DNA of 64,000 nucleotides from Taxillus chinensis. Taxonomy: Eukaryota > Streptophyta > Magnoliopsida > Santalales > Loranthaceae. Every line of letters begins with the position of its first letter. The first letter of the stretch is position 1. The DNA is taken from positions 14,037,842-14,101,841 of the forward strand of contig CM042084.1 of the NCBI GenBank assembly GCA_023512835.1, in the 5' to 3' direction. Below are positions 37,211 through 49,724 of this stretch, piece by piece. The position numbers and the translations under genes are program-made. Below the pieces are notes generated by a model that had not been told where the DNA came from, searched no databases, and saw nothing but the letters and a program-made list of their open reading frames with translations.

Positions 37211-37248
<38 letters not shown>
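37211..37248 (-). promoter_or_regulatory. (GA)19 tract in 5'UTR abutting the bHLH start codon
   Basis: On the plus strand CT repeats run from 37211 to 37248; on the sense strand this is a GA run ending at position -1 of the ATG. GA runs in plant leaders can bind BPC/BBR proteins. It is also a likely length-polymorphic microsatellite. Confidence 0.85.
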
Positions 37249-37250
<2 letters not shown>

Positions 37251-37295
37251 GTTGATTGCATGACTTAATGAATAAAGAAAGTAAAAGGGGTGATG

Positions 37296-37305
37296 GATTT
37301 ATAGA
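37296..37305 (-). promoter_or_regulatory. TATA-like box of the bHLH gene
   Basis: The minus strand reads CTATAAATCC about 90 nt upstream of the ATG, a spacing that leaves room for a short leader including the GA tract. Confidence 0.5.
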
Positions 37306-37310
37306 GGCAT

Positions 37311-38925
37311 GTGATTGATCCATGTTGTGCATAGCTAGAAATAATTAAGTATATGTGGGGGATGTGGCGTTGATTATTGAGAAGCCCATCAAAATAGGGT
37401 ATAGGGACGATGGGTGGGTCTATAATAGGTTGAAGTGGAATCTACCTTTTGCGGAATTACTGTGCTTGTCCTTTTCTGTACATATTCCCTGGATGAGACG
37501 ATGGTTTAATGCCCCCTTTTCACCGAAATCTACAACCAAACAAAATACATTTTATTGTCCTCCTAAAGAAAAGAAGGAGAGATGTGAATACATCTGTGTG
37601 GAATTCCTAAGCCCAAATATTTAATTACCGGTCAATCTTATCTTCTTTTTTCCTTTTTCTTTCCCAAGGTGTGTATATATATATACACACCTTTTCCTTT
37701 TCTCTTAATTTTAGTGCAAATGTTTATGTTTAGTGGATAATACCCGCGGATATGATAGTATTATATATTCACGGTATATGTGATTACTCATAATAAAAAA
37801 TAATAAATTATGCAATTTTAAAACTATTTAGCATATATAATACCATTAAAGTGGATTGTATATTTTATATTTACGAAAATATCATCCCAAATTTATATAA
37901 ATTAAATTGTGATGATGAGTGAATAGATAGAAAAAATTGTTTTATATGTTATATAGTAATGTAGAGAAAACAATTATATATAATTCTGAGAAACGTATTA
38001 AAAAAAAGCTTTCATACGTCTTAATTTAATATTTCGCAAAACATTTGAGGTAATATATATTTTACCACATTTCAATAGATGTCAAATACGACAAAAACAA
38101 AATTGAAACATGGTATCTTATACAAATCTCATCAAATGCGTTCAATCAAACAAAACAAAATAATTTCCTTTTTTTATTCTTTTTGTTTTTGGGTGTTCAT
38201 ATTCGCAGCAGCATTCTACATGAACTTATTTGGTCAAATTGTTTCCTGATTTATTTAAATAATAGGTGGAAGAAAAATTAAGAAAATAGTTAATATTTCA
38301 TGTGCCTAAGTTACATACGTGATATTGTTCCACATATTTGCTTAATTTGTTGGCGTTGCATATCCTTTTAATTTCAAATATTTTACACCTGAATGTATAA
38401 TTATACTTTTTTGGATGGTTTTATAGAAACATTATACGTTTTATTGTTTTAATGATTTATTACAAACAATAAAAAAAATCAATAGCTTATTATTAATGGT
38501 GCACAATTTAATATAAAAATCTTCAAAAGTTTCCAAAAGCGATTATATAATAATAATAATTGTCATCGAGCTAAATATAATCAATAGTAAAAACAATCGT
38601 ACTCATCCCAAATTCATGCGAAAGCGTGTGTGTATATATATATACTAAAATGTATGGAAACGTATAATTTATAGTGAAAACTCAAATATCTTCCGTTAAA
38701 TTAAACTTTCAACGTAATAAACGTATCAAAATTACATATCAATTCTAAAATCGTAAGTTATCTGCTTTTCTTCACATCTCTCTCAAGTCTCAAGTCTTGC
38801 TTAGGTGAACTCGCCATTATGCCTAACTCTCTCCAGCTCCCTCTAGCTCATGTTCCAATAAATTTGATTTCTTGATTGTATTTTGATGAGTTTACATGTG
38901 ACTACAATATATACACAATAAATTG
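37311..38925. other. bHLH upstream region and AT-rich spacer
   Basis: Contains a perfect 28-bp palindrome at 37666-37693 and a GC-richer patch at about 37350-37620 whose 89-codon open frame I do not recognise. The rest is AT-rich with no gene. Confidence 0.4.
37666..37693. repeat. Perfect 28-bp palindrome
   Basis: The half-site AAGGTGTGTATATA is followed directly by its exact reverse complement. It lies about 450 bp upstream of the bHLH ATG. Confidence 0.9.
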
Positions 38926-39130
38926 TGATATGAGCGGATCAAGACGCAGGTTCACTCGTGCTTGTCACAATATTATCCGAGTTTATAATTTGTATTCTAA
39001 TCTAATACTGTTATATACCACGAGACATGCTATTCGACCACATCATGCCTTTGGCTCTGATATCATTTGTTAGGATCGGAATAAGACGCAGATTCACTTG
39101 CTTGTTACAATATTATCCGTTTTGACCTCG
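38926..39130 (-). mobile_element. LTR-retrotransposon remnant (LTR end plus PBS)
   Basis: On the minus strand an LTR-like end (CCGATCCTAACA) is followed after two bases by TGATATCAGAGCC, one change from the TGGTATCAGAGC primer-binding site for initiator Met tRNA (about 39048-39066). Related segments lie on both sides: GACGCAGGTTCACT with ACAATATTATCCG at about 38943-38980, and GACGCAGATTCACT with the same word at about 39083-39118. The two LTRs seem to be truncated; no gag/pol. Confidence 0.45.
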
Positions 39131-39658
39131 CCATTAGTCTGCACGACTTTAAAATTCGTTATGACATTTTTAGGTTTACTCCACTTTATTAAGGTCCTTG
39201 GCTTTCCTTTTTTTCTTCCATGTGAGACAACTTCCCAATAAAATGTGCGTGCTTAGCCTGTTTCACAAACTCTAGTATCTCATCAAATTATACTAATATG
39301 GGGCCCGTTAATTTTTTGTATATGCATGATAATTTGAAATTTATAGTTATTCAAAGATAATAGATTTAAACTCCAATTTGTTTAGTTGTTTATATGTCAA
39401 GTCTTTTTTCCCATCTGTAATGTATATAAAAATATAGATTTAAATTTAATCTTCTTTTTTGTATTTAAATCTATGGTTAAATTTATTGTAAAATATTAAT
39501 TTATAATTTTATTCTATATCGTGAGCTAATAAATAAAAGTTAATGTTCTATTAATTTAACCACATGAGTTTATATAAAATTTTAAATTGACATTGTGAAT
39601 TAATAAAAAAATTAAAGCTTTTGTGCTAATATATATTGTTATTTATTAATTGATTAGA
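39131..39658. other. AT-rich spacer
   Basis: Part may still be the right LTR of the preceding remnant; no gene seen. Confidence 0.3.
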
Positions 39659-39661
39659 TTA

Positions 39662-39944
39662 GAACACTCAGAGTGAAATAGCTAAATATTTTAATAAATT
39701 TATATATATGGAGCAATATTAACTACAAATTTGATTCGAAATATGTGCATTGATCATAAATTTTGTTAAAATTTAAAACTTCAAAGCACCGACTAGTCAA
39801 ATTTGGCTAACCACTATCTATACAAGTTTGGTATTTAATAAAATTTTTTATCAAGTCATATATTTTCATCCAAATTTGTGGCTAATATTGTTCCATGTAG
39901 ATAATTTTATTAAAATATTTTAATTATTTCAATTGTGAATGCTC
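39662..39944. mobile_element. GAGCAT-family MITE (283 bp), older copy
   Basis: Left GAACACTCAGAGTGAA against reverse-complemented right GAGCATTCACAATTGAA. Flanks are TTA (left) and TTC (right), so the TSD is decayed. Confidence 0.45.
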
Positions 39945-40367
39945 TTCTATATATAAATTGTGATTCCCAAGATAAACTAACACACTTGCTAATGTATAAT
40001 AGATAGGGGACATGAATCTGCTGATGGATCAAACCTACTGAATTTGATAAAGCCTTCAAATCATATTCAACTTAATACTTTGAAGAGTTTTTTTTACTTG
40101 ATTTGTTTTGTGTAAAAAAATTTTTAAGTTTGTCAACCAATATGTTATTGGAGTAGGAAATCCAATAATACGAACTCGGAAGGCAAAGAGGATAAACCAT
40201 GTTTTCAGAGCAATTTCTAGTTGTCGGATATATAATATGACTATTGGAGATGAACAGACCCTTTTAAAGAACACACACCCCATTTTAGAAAGTATTATAC
40301 GCTATCAGAGAGTACGCATAACATGTTTAGATAGGAATATTTATTCAAAGGTAGATTACACATCTTA

Positions 40368-40625
40368 GAGTATCCACACTAGTTTCATAATCTTCATCTC
40401 TATTTTAGATAATGAATAGTATACATTTTATTTATTCTCTACATCTCATCCTCCATCTCTATCTCTTATATTATTACAATCAATTAAAAATACACATATA
40501 ACAAGAAATATATTAAAAACATATTTAGAGGATGAATAGTAATCCTGTAAATATAAAGATTCTTTCTCCAATATTTATTTTTATTATCTAAATTTTAAAG
40601 TTTGAAGGACCTAGTGTGAATGCTC
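40368..40625. mobile_element. GAGCAT-family MITE (258 bp), TTA TSD
   Basis: The left end GAGTATCCACACTAG and reverse-complemented right end GAGCATTCACACTAG match at 13 of 15 positions. TTA at 40365-40367 and 40626-40628. Confidence 0.8.
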
Positions 40626-40844
40626 TTAGATAACATATTATTGGATTAAGACTTTCCTCCTTAAAGTGACTAAATGTATTAAAGGACAAAGTTAAGTATG
40701 TAATTGAAGATCATATAAACAGTTTAATACTCGAATAATAGTTTGTTACTCGAATAACACTCCAATGGTCAAATAACAATCCAATACTTCGACAACGTTT
40801 TAAAGCTTAACTTGCATAACTTAAAACTTATTGTGATAACCTTA

Positions 40845-41216
40845 AAGCATCCACATTAGTTCATACAAAATATATTTTTATTTAAAATTTAGAGAAAAAT
40901 TTAATTTTTGGATGAAAATTACACTGCATCAAGTCTTTTAAAGATTGAAAATAAAAATTGAAGATATAATATGCATATTTGGAGGATTACTATTTAGCAT
41001 CTATTTTTTTATATTTCTTGACATATGTATAATTTTGATTAATTAGTTATAATAAATGGAAGAGATAATAAAAATTATAAATATAAAACAAAAAAAATAT
41101 AATTTAAAAGAATAGAGATGAAAATGAAAAATGAGATGTGGAGAATAAACATATCAAATAATGTATTATTTATTTCTTAAAATAGAGATGAAAATTATAA
41201 AGTTATGTAAATGTTC
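40845..41216. mobile_element. GAGCAT-family MITE (372 bp), TTA TSD
   Basis: Left AAGCATCCACATTAG, right (reverse complement) GAACATTTACATAAC; TTA at 40842-40844 and 41217-41219. Its right TTA is also the left flank of the next element. Confidence 0.7.
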
Positions 41217-41219
41217 TTA

Positions 41220-41549
41220 GAGCAACTCTAAGAGACTCTTTATTCTCTACAAATAGAGAGTCAAACCTAAAAATTTCACTCAAACAAGCTCTCTATCTCA
41301 CTATCTACAAATGAAATTTATTATAATAACTCTTTGAACTTAATGTCATTATTTACTCTCTATATAATATTATATTTTTATTATTATCTCTCCTCTTTCC
41401 TTCCTCCTTCATCATTAATTGTTTTATTATTTTTATTACTTTAATAAAAATAAAGTTAAAATGTAGATAATTATTAGAATTGAGAGTAAAAAAATGTATC
41501 TTCACATCTAAAGATGTAAAAAAAAATACATATTATTGTTGAAGTTATT
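41220..41549. mobile_element. Probable GAGCAA-type MITE abutting the previous one
   Basis: The left end GAGCAACTCTAAGAG resembles the reverse-complemented right end AAATAACTTCAACAA; TTA at 41217-41219 and 41550-41552. TIR match is weak, so the right end is tentative. Confidence 0.4.
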
Positions 41550-41552
41550 TTA

Positions 41553-42130
41553 GACATATCTTTTATTATATATATATATAACCTTTTAATTTTTGTTTAT
41601 TTTCAAGGTGGAAAATAAAACTTCGAATAGGTAAACGGCGAAACGAGAAGCCAGATTTTAACCCGTTGACTAAAGCTTATATTTCAATCGAATAGGTAAA
41701 GTATTTTTTTCAACTGCCAGATCTTTTGTTCAGTTGGTCTGTTATGATGATTTGCGGACCTTTATGAGTTGTGCATTAAGTTGTTTTTAATTATTTTCGA
41801 TACATTATTGATATGTAGTTTATCTAAAATAATATTATCGTGATGAGTCATTATATTATACATTTTCATGGACTTGTGGATCATCTCGGAAAAGCAAAAG
41901 CAAAAGATTTTATTTATTTATTTATTTTAATCGCAAGTAAAGACCAACAATAACAATCTCTTAGTATATATATATAAAATCTGTTTTTCATTAAATAATA
42001 CTAATGTGAGTTTAAATATCATATCATTAAATGAGACAATTTTGATGGCCGTGTAATAATCCTTCATTAATAAACTTTAATACTTACGAATTATTATTTT
42101 GGATGAAATAACCCTCTTTTTATACAGTGC

Positions 42131-42166
<36 letters not shown>

Positions 42167-45125
42167 TATTATTATTATTATTATTATTATTATGGATATT
42201 ACGCTCTTATTATGAAAATAACACAATTCATCCATTTTTATAGTATAACTAGTTAAAATAACGTGTCAGTTCTTTGCATTTATAATAATAAATTTAAATG
42301 TATTATATTAATTACTTTTAAAATATATAATAGTATATTTCTTATATTTTGTTGTGATAATTTATTTATCTTAAATCACCATATAACAATAAAATTCTCG
42401 CATATATTTAAATACTACTACTACTACTACTACTAATATTTATAAATAATACTGTAAAACACATCATAAACAATACTTTTTATTTATCTCATTAATATTT
42501 ATCAATAATTTATGTTTTTTTGTATGTGTATATATATAACTTTATATTAAATGTATTTTTTATTACACGCGCACATATAACTATGGGTATACGCGTTTAG
42601 GATGACTCATAACTAAATTCAATTTTAGCAAAATTCTATCCAATCTTAAGTCTAGTATAGCTCAACTTAATAAAAAGTATTTTGTCTAGGTTACCCATTA
42701 TCCCATTGAAAAACATATAAGATTAAGCTACATATAACCATAAAGTATATGAAATCAAGTTGCTTTCATTAAATAGATAAACAATTATGAAATATTTTTA
42801 CATTGTTTCGATGTATATATGGATTATAGTAGTAATAATATTACTAATATTAAAGTAATAATTTTAAATTAAATTTAATAAAAATATATTTTATTATAAA
42901 GTATTAACTATAATTTCTTGTAAAGGATATTATTAAATGTGTTAGTTCCAAAAACTCATTAAAAAATAATGTTGTTTTGTCATCATCATCAACAAAAGAA
43001 AAAAGAATTGAATATAAGGAAGATAGTAGCAATATAAATAATAGTAATTGTAATTCATACTAGAGACTCAAAGAAAATTGAGAGTAACAATGAGGATACG
43101 AGGAATGCTCAAAGAGGAGTTGTTCATGGTGGACTACTAGAACGCCATCAGACTTCAACAAAGTTTAACATATATAAGATTTAATAAATAGAGGTTTCAA
43201 ATTCAAACACTCACACAAAGATAAGTTCATCAATCGTGTATATTTAACTGATGTTTTAGACTTTAACTCGAACTCAAACTCTATGTCAAGAAAAGAAAAG
43301 TGTCCGGCTAATATGACACTTGCACTTGAATGTTGATCGTGTATAAAGTCAAATTAAGTAACTAGATCGAGTGCTAATACTTAACCGAGCATGAAAATAA
43401 TCAGAGATTAAAGAGGAGTCCATGTACTAAATTAGAGTTTAAAACCTAAAAGACTTAAAGGAGTTGATTGAGAGGTGTGTCGAATATGGGTGCATCAAAG
43501 GTCATGCTAGACTGAGACATCGCTAAAGATAAGTCTAAGGGATAAGTCAATTGATCGAGATTGATGATTGCTTGCTTGAGACTAAGAACCAACTGTTTGA
43601 TACAAAGGAACATTTTCTTAAAATTGATAATCAACTCCAAGTATATTAGATGCTAAAGATTCAAGGGCTAGTAAAAACACAGTTCAAAGGATGAAGGATT
43701 AATTGTTTGAAGGGTGTGTTAAAAATATAGTATGAGCATAATCAAAGCATGATAGTTGAAGTTGACTTTTGTTCACTCTAACTTAAAGCGTGGAAAAAAA
43801 AAGTCAAGATATGCATAGTTTTTTAAAGTCACCAAATGGTTAAAACAATTATGAATAAGGTATTACTTATGTTAAGTTTAATTCACTATTATCAATAATA
43901 AATATAAGAGATTAAAACCTCTATTATAATAGATAAATTTACTATTTGTTTCAATTACAAATTAAAAAGTTAATATATTTAGATTAAAATTAATTATTTA
44001 ATTTTATTTTATTAAAATAATATTATACTATTATTTCTTTATTACTTTTTCCTCTCTCCTATTTGTTACGATCATTTCAAATAATATCATGTTAACTAAA
44101 ATATAAAAAGTTATATTTTTTTTGAAAATAAATAGTAAAATTTTAAATATAGAAAAAACAGTATTTATTTTTTTTTTAAAATTTTATTTATATATTTAAA
44201 AATATATATATAAATACTCAAACAATAATGAAGTCGGTCTCTAATTTCTTGGATGATCAGTAATAAGAGCTGTCGGCTTAGAAAATAATTGTTTATTTCA
44301 GGAGGGTGGGGATTATAATAAGATGATGTCGACCGGACCAAACAGGCCACGGGCGGGAATGTGACGCAAAATCCGCGGCGATCTGTGGTAGCCCGATCGA
44401 CAAGAAGGAGCAGTAGCGGGTTTTTTTTCTTGTGAATGAGACGCTGCCAACGTCACGATGACATACGATCAATCCAGAGCTGATAAGACCCATGAACAGA
44501 CAATACAGCTTTTGGTAGCCCACAATATCCCATTTAGGGTTTTTCTTTATCGGCCTGTTTTTTGGTTTTTTTTTTTTGGTTAACTTGTAGTGCATACCAT
44601 CTGTTGATTGTAGATTATATAATGTATACATGCACACTTTTGTGGTCGCGTGTAATATGTAGACTTTTGAATTATCATGGCAATGCCTCGCGAAACGTGT
44701 CCATATGTCCGGTTTAAACACATGAATGATCATTTTTAAGATATCGTGATATGTTACTGGCATAATACATGACTATTTTCATCCATTTTCTTCTTATCTG
44801 TTTAAAAAAAACAAAAAACATGAAAGGTATACCATTCGGTGTGATTAATTAAACCGCATGTCCATAGTATTAATATTGGGTCTGACAATGCACAAACTAA
44901 TGAATCACGAGAATAACTATATATCTATCTGATAAAAGGGTTCACACTCACCATATGTGGATGATAACAAGTATTGAAGTGTGTAGTTCGAAAGTTATGG
45001 TATTAAAAAAGTAATGATGGATTTAGAGCTTATTTGTTTAGAACATTTTCATCACAAATTTTATTTTATTTTCACATATAAAAGTTTATTATATATAAAT
45101 ATTCACCTGAAAGAATTATTTTTTC

Positions 45126-45166
<41 letters not shown>

Positions 45167-46287
45167 CATAAAAAACGTGAAGCTAACTTCTTATCATAAA
45201 AACTTTTAATTTGAACCGTTAAATCAATATTTAACTGTTCATAACAGATTTTTATTTAATCGTAAATCAATTATTGTACGTAGCGGAGTTACAGTTAAAT
45301 GAAAGTTTAATATAGATGGTTAGTTATTACATATAATAGCCAAGATTAAATTTCTCACGATAAGGAACTGACTTCACGTTCTCATTATAGTAAAATTATA
45401 TATATATATATATACACACACACAATATTACAAACTATAAATATGGCTATAGTATAACAATTATACATTTTTCAAAAATAGAAAATCTAGAATATTTCTA
45501 ATATTGTGTAACTCTATTGTGTTTATGATTAGTGAGCAAAGGTCCATGGGAAAGCCAATGAGACGAGACCCCAATAAGCCAAGGTCAACAATAATATTAA
45601 GATTGTATTTTTGTTGACACAAGAAGATGCCTGCTAAGGTACGGGCAATCTCAATATATAGCAAGAAAATATTTCGCACCAAAATCTTTTATATCGAAAC
45701 ACTTGTGCAAGTAAGTCTTGAAATGATCAACAATGGAAGGATCATTAATAGAAATAATGAGATCATTAACATCTACAACTACATTAAGTTGTACCAATCC
45801 CTAATGTAGAGTAAACAAGCATACTAGCACTACAAAGCTTGCCGTAGATCATACAATGACTTTTTAAGACAACACACCGAGCCTGGAGTTTGAACGGTGA
45901 AGCCACGTGGGATGATTTATTACTAATTGGTTTTGATATGGAAATCATTAAACTTTAACACAACTTCAACTTTAATATTACTTTCTATTTTGTATTTATT
46001 TTTATTAAAATAATAATTTTCTTATTTTATTTTAATTTCTTTTCACATAAACTCCAATAACAATATGATCCCTTTGCAGTTGTAACCCAAAAAATAATAA
46101 AATATGATGTGAAGAATGAATAATTATTTTTTAAAAAAAAAAAAAAAAAAAAATGAAGAGTGTGTTGAACATTGTTTTAGAATTTGGCTATGCATTTATG
46201 AAAATACATAATCCTATTGGAGATGCTTTTAGACTTAGAGAAGCCAAAGTTATTTTTTTAGTAATTAGTAATATATTCATAGCTTAT
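41553..46287. other. AT-rich gene-free spacer
   Basis: No gene supported. Contains the AAT/ATT hairpin at 42131-42193, AT microsatellite at 45129-45164 and an A-run at 46131-46153. A 156-codon minus-strand open frame at 44293-44763 has no recognisable domain and includes low-complexity lysine runs; I do not call it. Confidence 0.35.
42131..42193. repeat. (AAT)n(ATT)n perfect inverted microsatellite
   Basis: About 12 AAT units are followed at once by about 9 ATT units, so the tract can fold into a long hairpin. Confidence 0.95.
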
Positions 46288-46673
46288 TGTCATGCCCCAA
46301 ACAGCGTGGTGTTAATGGGCATCTCCCAAGGGGCACAGGTGCGTGCTACCTGCGGAGGGGCAAGGCAGAAAGCGTAGCTGGTGCGGACGGGATAGGCTCC
46401 ACGGTACTTCATATAGGAGATTGATGGAGCTCCTTCGAAGTTCAGACGTATCGATCCGATTAAACGTCAGGAGTACGCCGCTAGTCTCGGACTTGACGTT
46501 GAAGAGGAGACTTAGCCATCCATACACAAACTGGTTGGAAATTGGAGCCATTCTCCTGATGAGCCCAAGGCAGGGTGAAACCAGTCTATGTATGCCCTAA
46601 TCGATATGGCTTACTCGGAGCATTCACCAGGGTGATCGAGTATCGCACGAGTGAAAACCCTGACCCCGCGACA
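46288..46673 (+). repeat. 5' LTR of the TRIM element
   Basis: 386 bp, starts TGTCATGCCC and ends CCCCGCGACA; shares blocks such as GAAAGCGTAGCTGGTGCGGA with the 3' copy. Confidence 0.9.
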
Positions 46674-46969
46674 AAGTGGTATCGGAGCGGTTGGGGCTCG
46701 TATCTAGAAAGCTTGTCGAAGCACTCTCGCGACAGATATGTGTGGCCTTAATTCCATATTGACAGGGAGCCCCTAAGAGATGGGGGTTTACCAGGTAAAG
46801 TTCTTGCATATATCATGTCTACTAAGTTGTTGGGCGTCAAGCCATGATGAAGTACCCGAGCATGGGACAGAGTGGCGCTGCGGGAGTCGAAAGAAGCGAG
46901 TTGAATGATCTTAGTTCTTCTGAACTCACTGGACGCAATGAGGGTGTTGCGAAATCAAGTGGGGGAGGA

Positions 46970-47355
46970 TGTCACGTCCCAAACAATGTGGTGCTGGTAG
47001 GCATCTCCCAAGTAGCGCAGGTGCGTACTACTTGCAAAAGGGCAAGGTGGAAAGCGTAGCTGGTGCGGACGTGATAGGCTTTACGACAATTCATGCAGGA
47101 GATCGATAGAGCTCTTTCGGAGTTCAGACATACCGACCCAGTTAATTATGAGAAGTATGCCGCTAGTCTTGGACCTAACGATGAAAAGGGAACTTGGCCA
47201 TCCCTACACAAATTGGACGGAAACTGGAGCTGTTCTCATGATGAGCCCAAGGCAGGGTGCAACCAATCTACATATGCCCCGATCGGTATGGTTTACTCAG
47301 AGTATCCACCAGGGTGACCGAGTGCTGCACGAGTGAAAACCCTAACCCCGTGACA
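46970..47355 (+). repeat. 3' LTR of the TRIM element
   Basis: 386 bp, starts TGTCACGTCCC directly after the polypurine tract and ends CCCCGTGACA. Confidence 0.9.
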
Positions 47356-47932
47356 TTGTGCTTATTTTTATAAGTTAAAGTTTTATTATAAATCATAAGT
47401 AGGGATGATATTTTTAACTTATAAGTCATTTTTAATATAATATTAAAGGCTGTTGTATCTTTAAAAAAATTATCAAACTTAAGATTTATATCCTAGACTA
47501 TTTCATTGGCATATAAGTCATAAGCATTTTAATGCAAAAATATTTTTTTTACTTTTAAAAAAATCATAAACATCTTGGAAGCTCCTTATTTTATATGTTT
47601 AATCTAACGAGCCCTTAATAATAGATAATAACTTAATGATAACAATAAGGTATTAAAGTGGTGAGACTTCAATATATGCATAACATGCAATATTTATTAT
47701 TAGGGAATATTTGCTCCCTAATATGAATTTTCTATTATGCTTTTGGTATTTGTGTGTTGACATTGATTTTACCAAGCTAAATTTTAAATTTTGATAAAAA
47801 TTGATATTTTTTCATAAATTTAAATTTTTTATCCATAATCTGACATTAAATTATTCATTTTACCTATTAAAAATAATGTATTATTATTATTTTAATAATA
47901 ATAATAATTATTATAATTATATGTTCTTCAAT
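47356..47932. other. AT-rich spacer
   Basis: No gene or bounded repeat recognised. Confidence 0.4.
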
Positions 47933-48403
47933 AGGAATGTAAAACGGCCCAGTCCCGCCCCGCTCGGCCCACAATGGAGTGGGCCTAGGAAGGCCATCCC
48001 GTTTAGGCCCACATTGTAAACGAACTAGTCAAAGCTCGGTCCGCAGTAATCCGCGGGAGCCCGACGGGCTAGCCCATATTTTATTTTTATTTTTATTTTT
48101 TTAAATTTAAAATTAATTAATATAATTTTATCAAACCAATATTATTTTAATTTTATTTTACAATTTTTCATATATGAAATCTAATTACTCAATTAAAATT
48201 ATATAATATAATACATATATTAAATTTTAAGGTATTTAAAAATAAAAATAAAAAAATCCACGGGCCAACCTGCAGCTCGCATGGGCCTGGCCGGCCTAAA
48301 CAGGCTAACCAGTTTAGGCCCGCATTTTAAACAGACCGATCTTTGATCGGCCTGATCTGCCCCAAGTCTGCAAGCCCGTTGGCTTGAGCCCGTTTTACAT
48401 CCT
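47933..48403. mobile_element. TIR element with GGCCC-rich ends
   Basis: The left end AGGAATGTAAAACGG is mirrored by AGGATGTAAAACGGG (reverse complement of the right end). Both subterminal parts are GC-rich with GTTTAGGCCC words and flank an AT-rich centre (about 48080-48255). No secure TSD. Similar GGCCCG-rich TIR repeats are common in plants and often Mutator-like. Confidence 0.55.
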
Positions 48404-49654
48404 TATTCTTCCAGTACAAGTCTCTAGGGGGTGTGGTTGCCATTAGGGAGGTGGGGTGCACGGTCGTTGAAGAGAGGTGCACGTAAATGGGGATAGCCAT
48501 CAAGGGAGGGGAGGCATTGCCAAAGGGGTTGGTGTTGGTCGACGAGAGCGATATATTTTGATGATGCTTCAATTCTTCTCTAAATTTGATAAAAATATAG
48601 AAATTACTATAGGTCAAAGTTATAAATTTGATATTTAATGAAACCAATATGATGTTATTTATTATATTTCATCAAATATTTATATTTAAATTGATTTGAT
48701 GAAGCTAATGATAACAATCTTATAGTACTAGTTACATGAACAAGAATTTTATAATTTACTATTTTTACTTTGAAACTTTGAAATACATGGAATAAAAGAA
48801 GATGGAAAAAAATATAAATACCTACAAAATTTTATGATGCATGAAAACTTAGTCAAAGCTTAATTAATTTAAAGCAGACGATAATTTTTTTTTTTGTTTA
48901 TGTAAGGAGTGATATAACATCAAAAGTGTAACAAAAAAATTCACAATCATGTTGCATGAGTATTTGAACATAAGAATTAATATCTATTGCTCGAGTATAT
49001 ATCTTTTTTAAGATGAGCATATATATGTACGATGTGAGTAGCTGACACTCAGTGATGTGGATCCATGTGTTTCATGTATTTAGTTCAGGGTTACCCGCAT
49101 GTGTGTATATATGCATATAGGTTGTATTCCAATTAAAGAAAAAATATTTCTAGAGAACGAGAGAAAACACACGATGCCTATCAATATTATTTGAGATAGC
49201 GTATAAAGAAGATATTATTATATATGAACTTGATCAGATAGTTATTTTTTTATTGTGTATGTGTGAAAGTAAGTCTTTGGTTGAACCACATAAAATTTGT
49301 GTGTTTAAAATTCTTTTTATTTTCTATTTAAGAAATAATAGATATATGCTCCATCATTTAATTATTTGGACGGTAAAGTCGGTGTAAAAAAAATAGCGCA
49401 GACACATGCAACAGTTTTTCTTTTTCTTTTTCGCCTACTGCGATGCGTGTGACATTTTTTTTTTTTTTTTTTGAATTCGGAGTGAACTGATGATCATAAG
49501 ACGGTCTCTCAGAGATGAACAGCTTCCGCAAAAGACGGTAACAAATGTAGGGGCCGCTTTGTTTGTCTGTGTCTCCTCATTTCGAGACCTTTTGACCCTG
49601 GAACCCCTCATCACCTCTCACCTATTGCTCAGCTGCGTCGTCCTTCATAAATCA

Positions 49655-49724
<70 letters not shown>

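Larger units (their letters stand above)
46288..47355 (+). mobile_element. TRIM-type miniature LTR retrotransposon
   Basis: Two direct repeats of equal length (386 bp) lie at 46288-46673 and 46970-47355. Both start TGTCA and end GACA, as LTRs do. Three bases after the first, TGGTATCGGAGCGGTTGG (46677-46694) resembles the initiator-Met tRNA primer-binding site. Just before the second, AAGTGGGGGAGGA (46957-46969) is a polypurine tract. The internal part is only 296 bp and has no gag or pol, so the element is non-autonomous. LTRs differ at many sites, so insertion is old. GCTTAT occurs at the left flank (46282-46287) and five bases beyond the right end, so the TSD is not cleanly resolved. Confidence 0.9.

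Noticed and set aside
44293..44763. 156-codon minus-strand ORF
   Set aside because: No recognisable domain, lysine runs from A/T homopolymers, no promoter or homologous exon pattern; probably chance.
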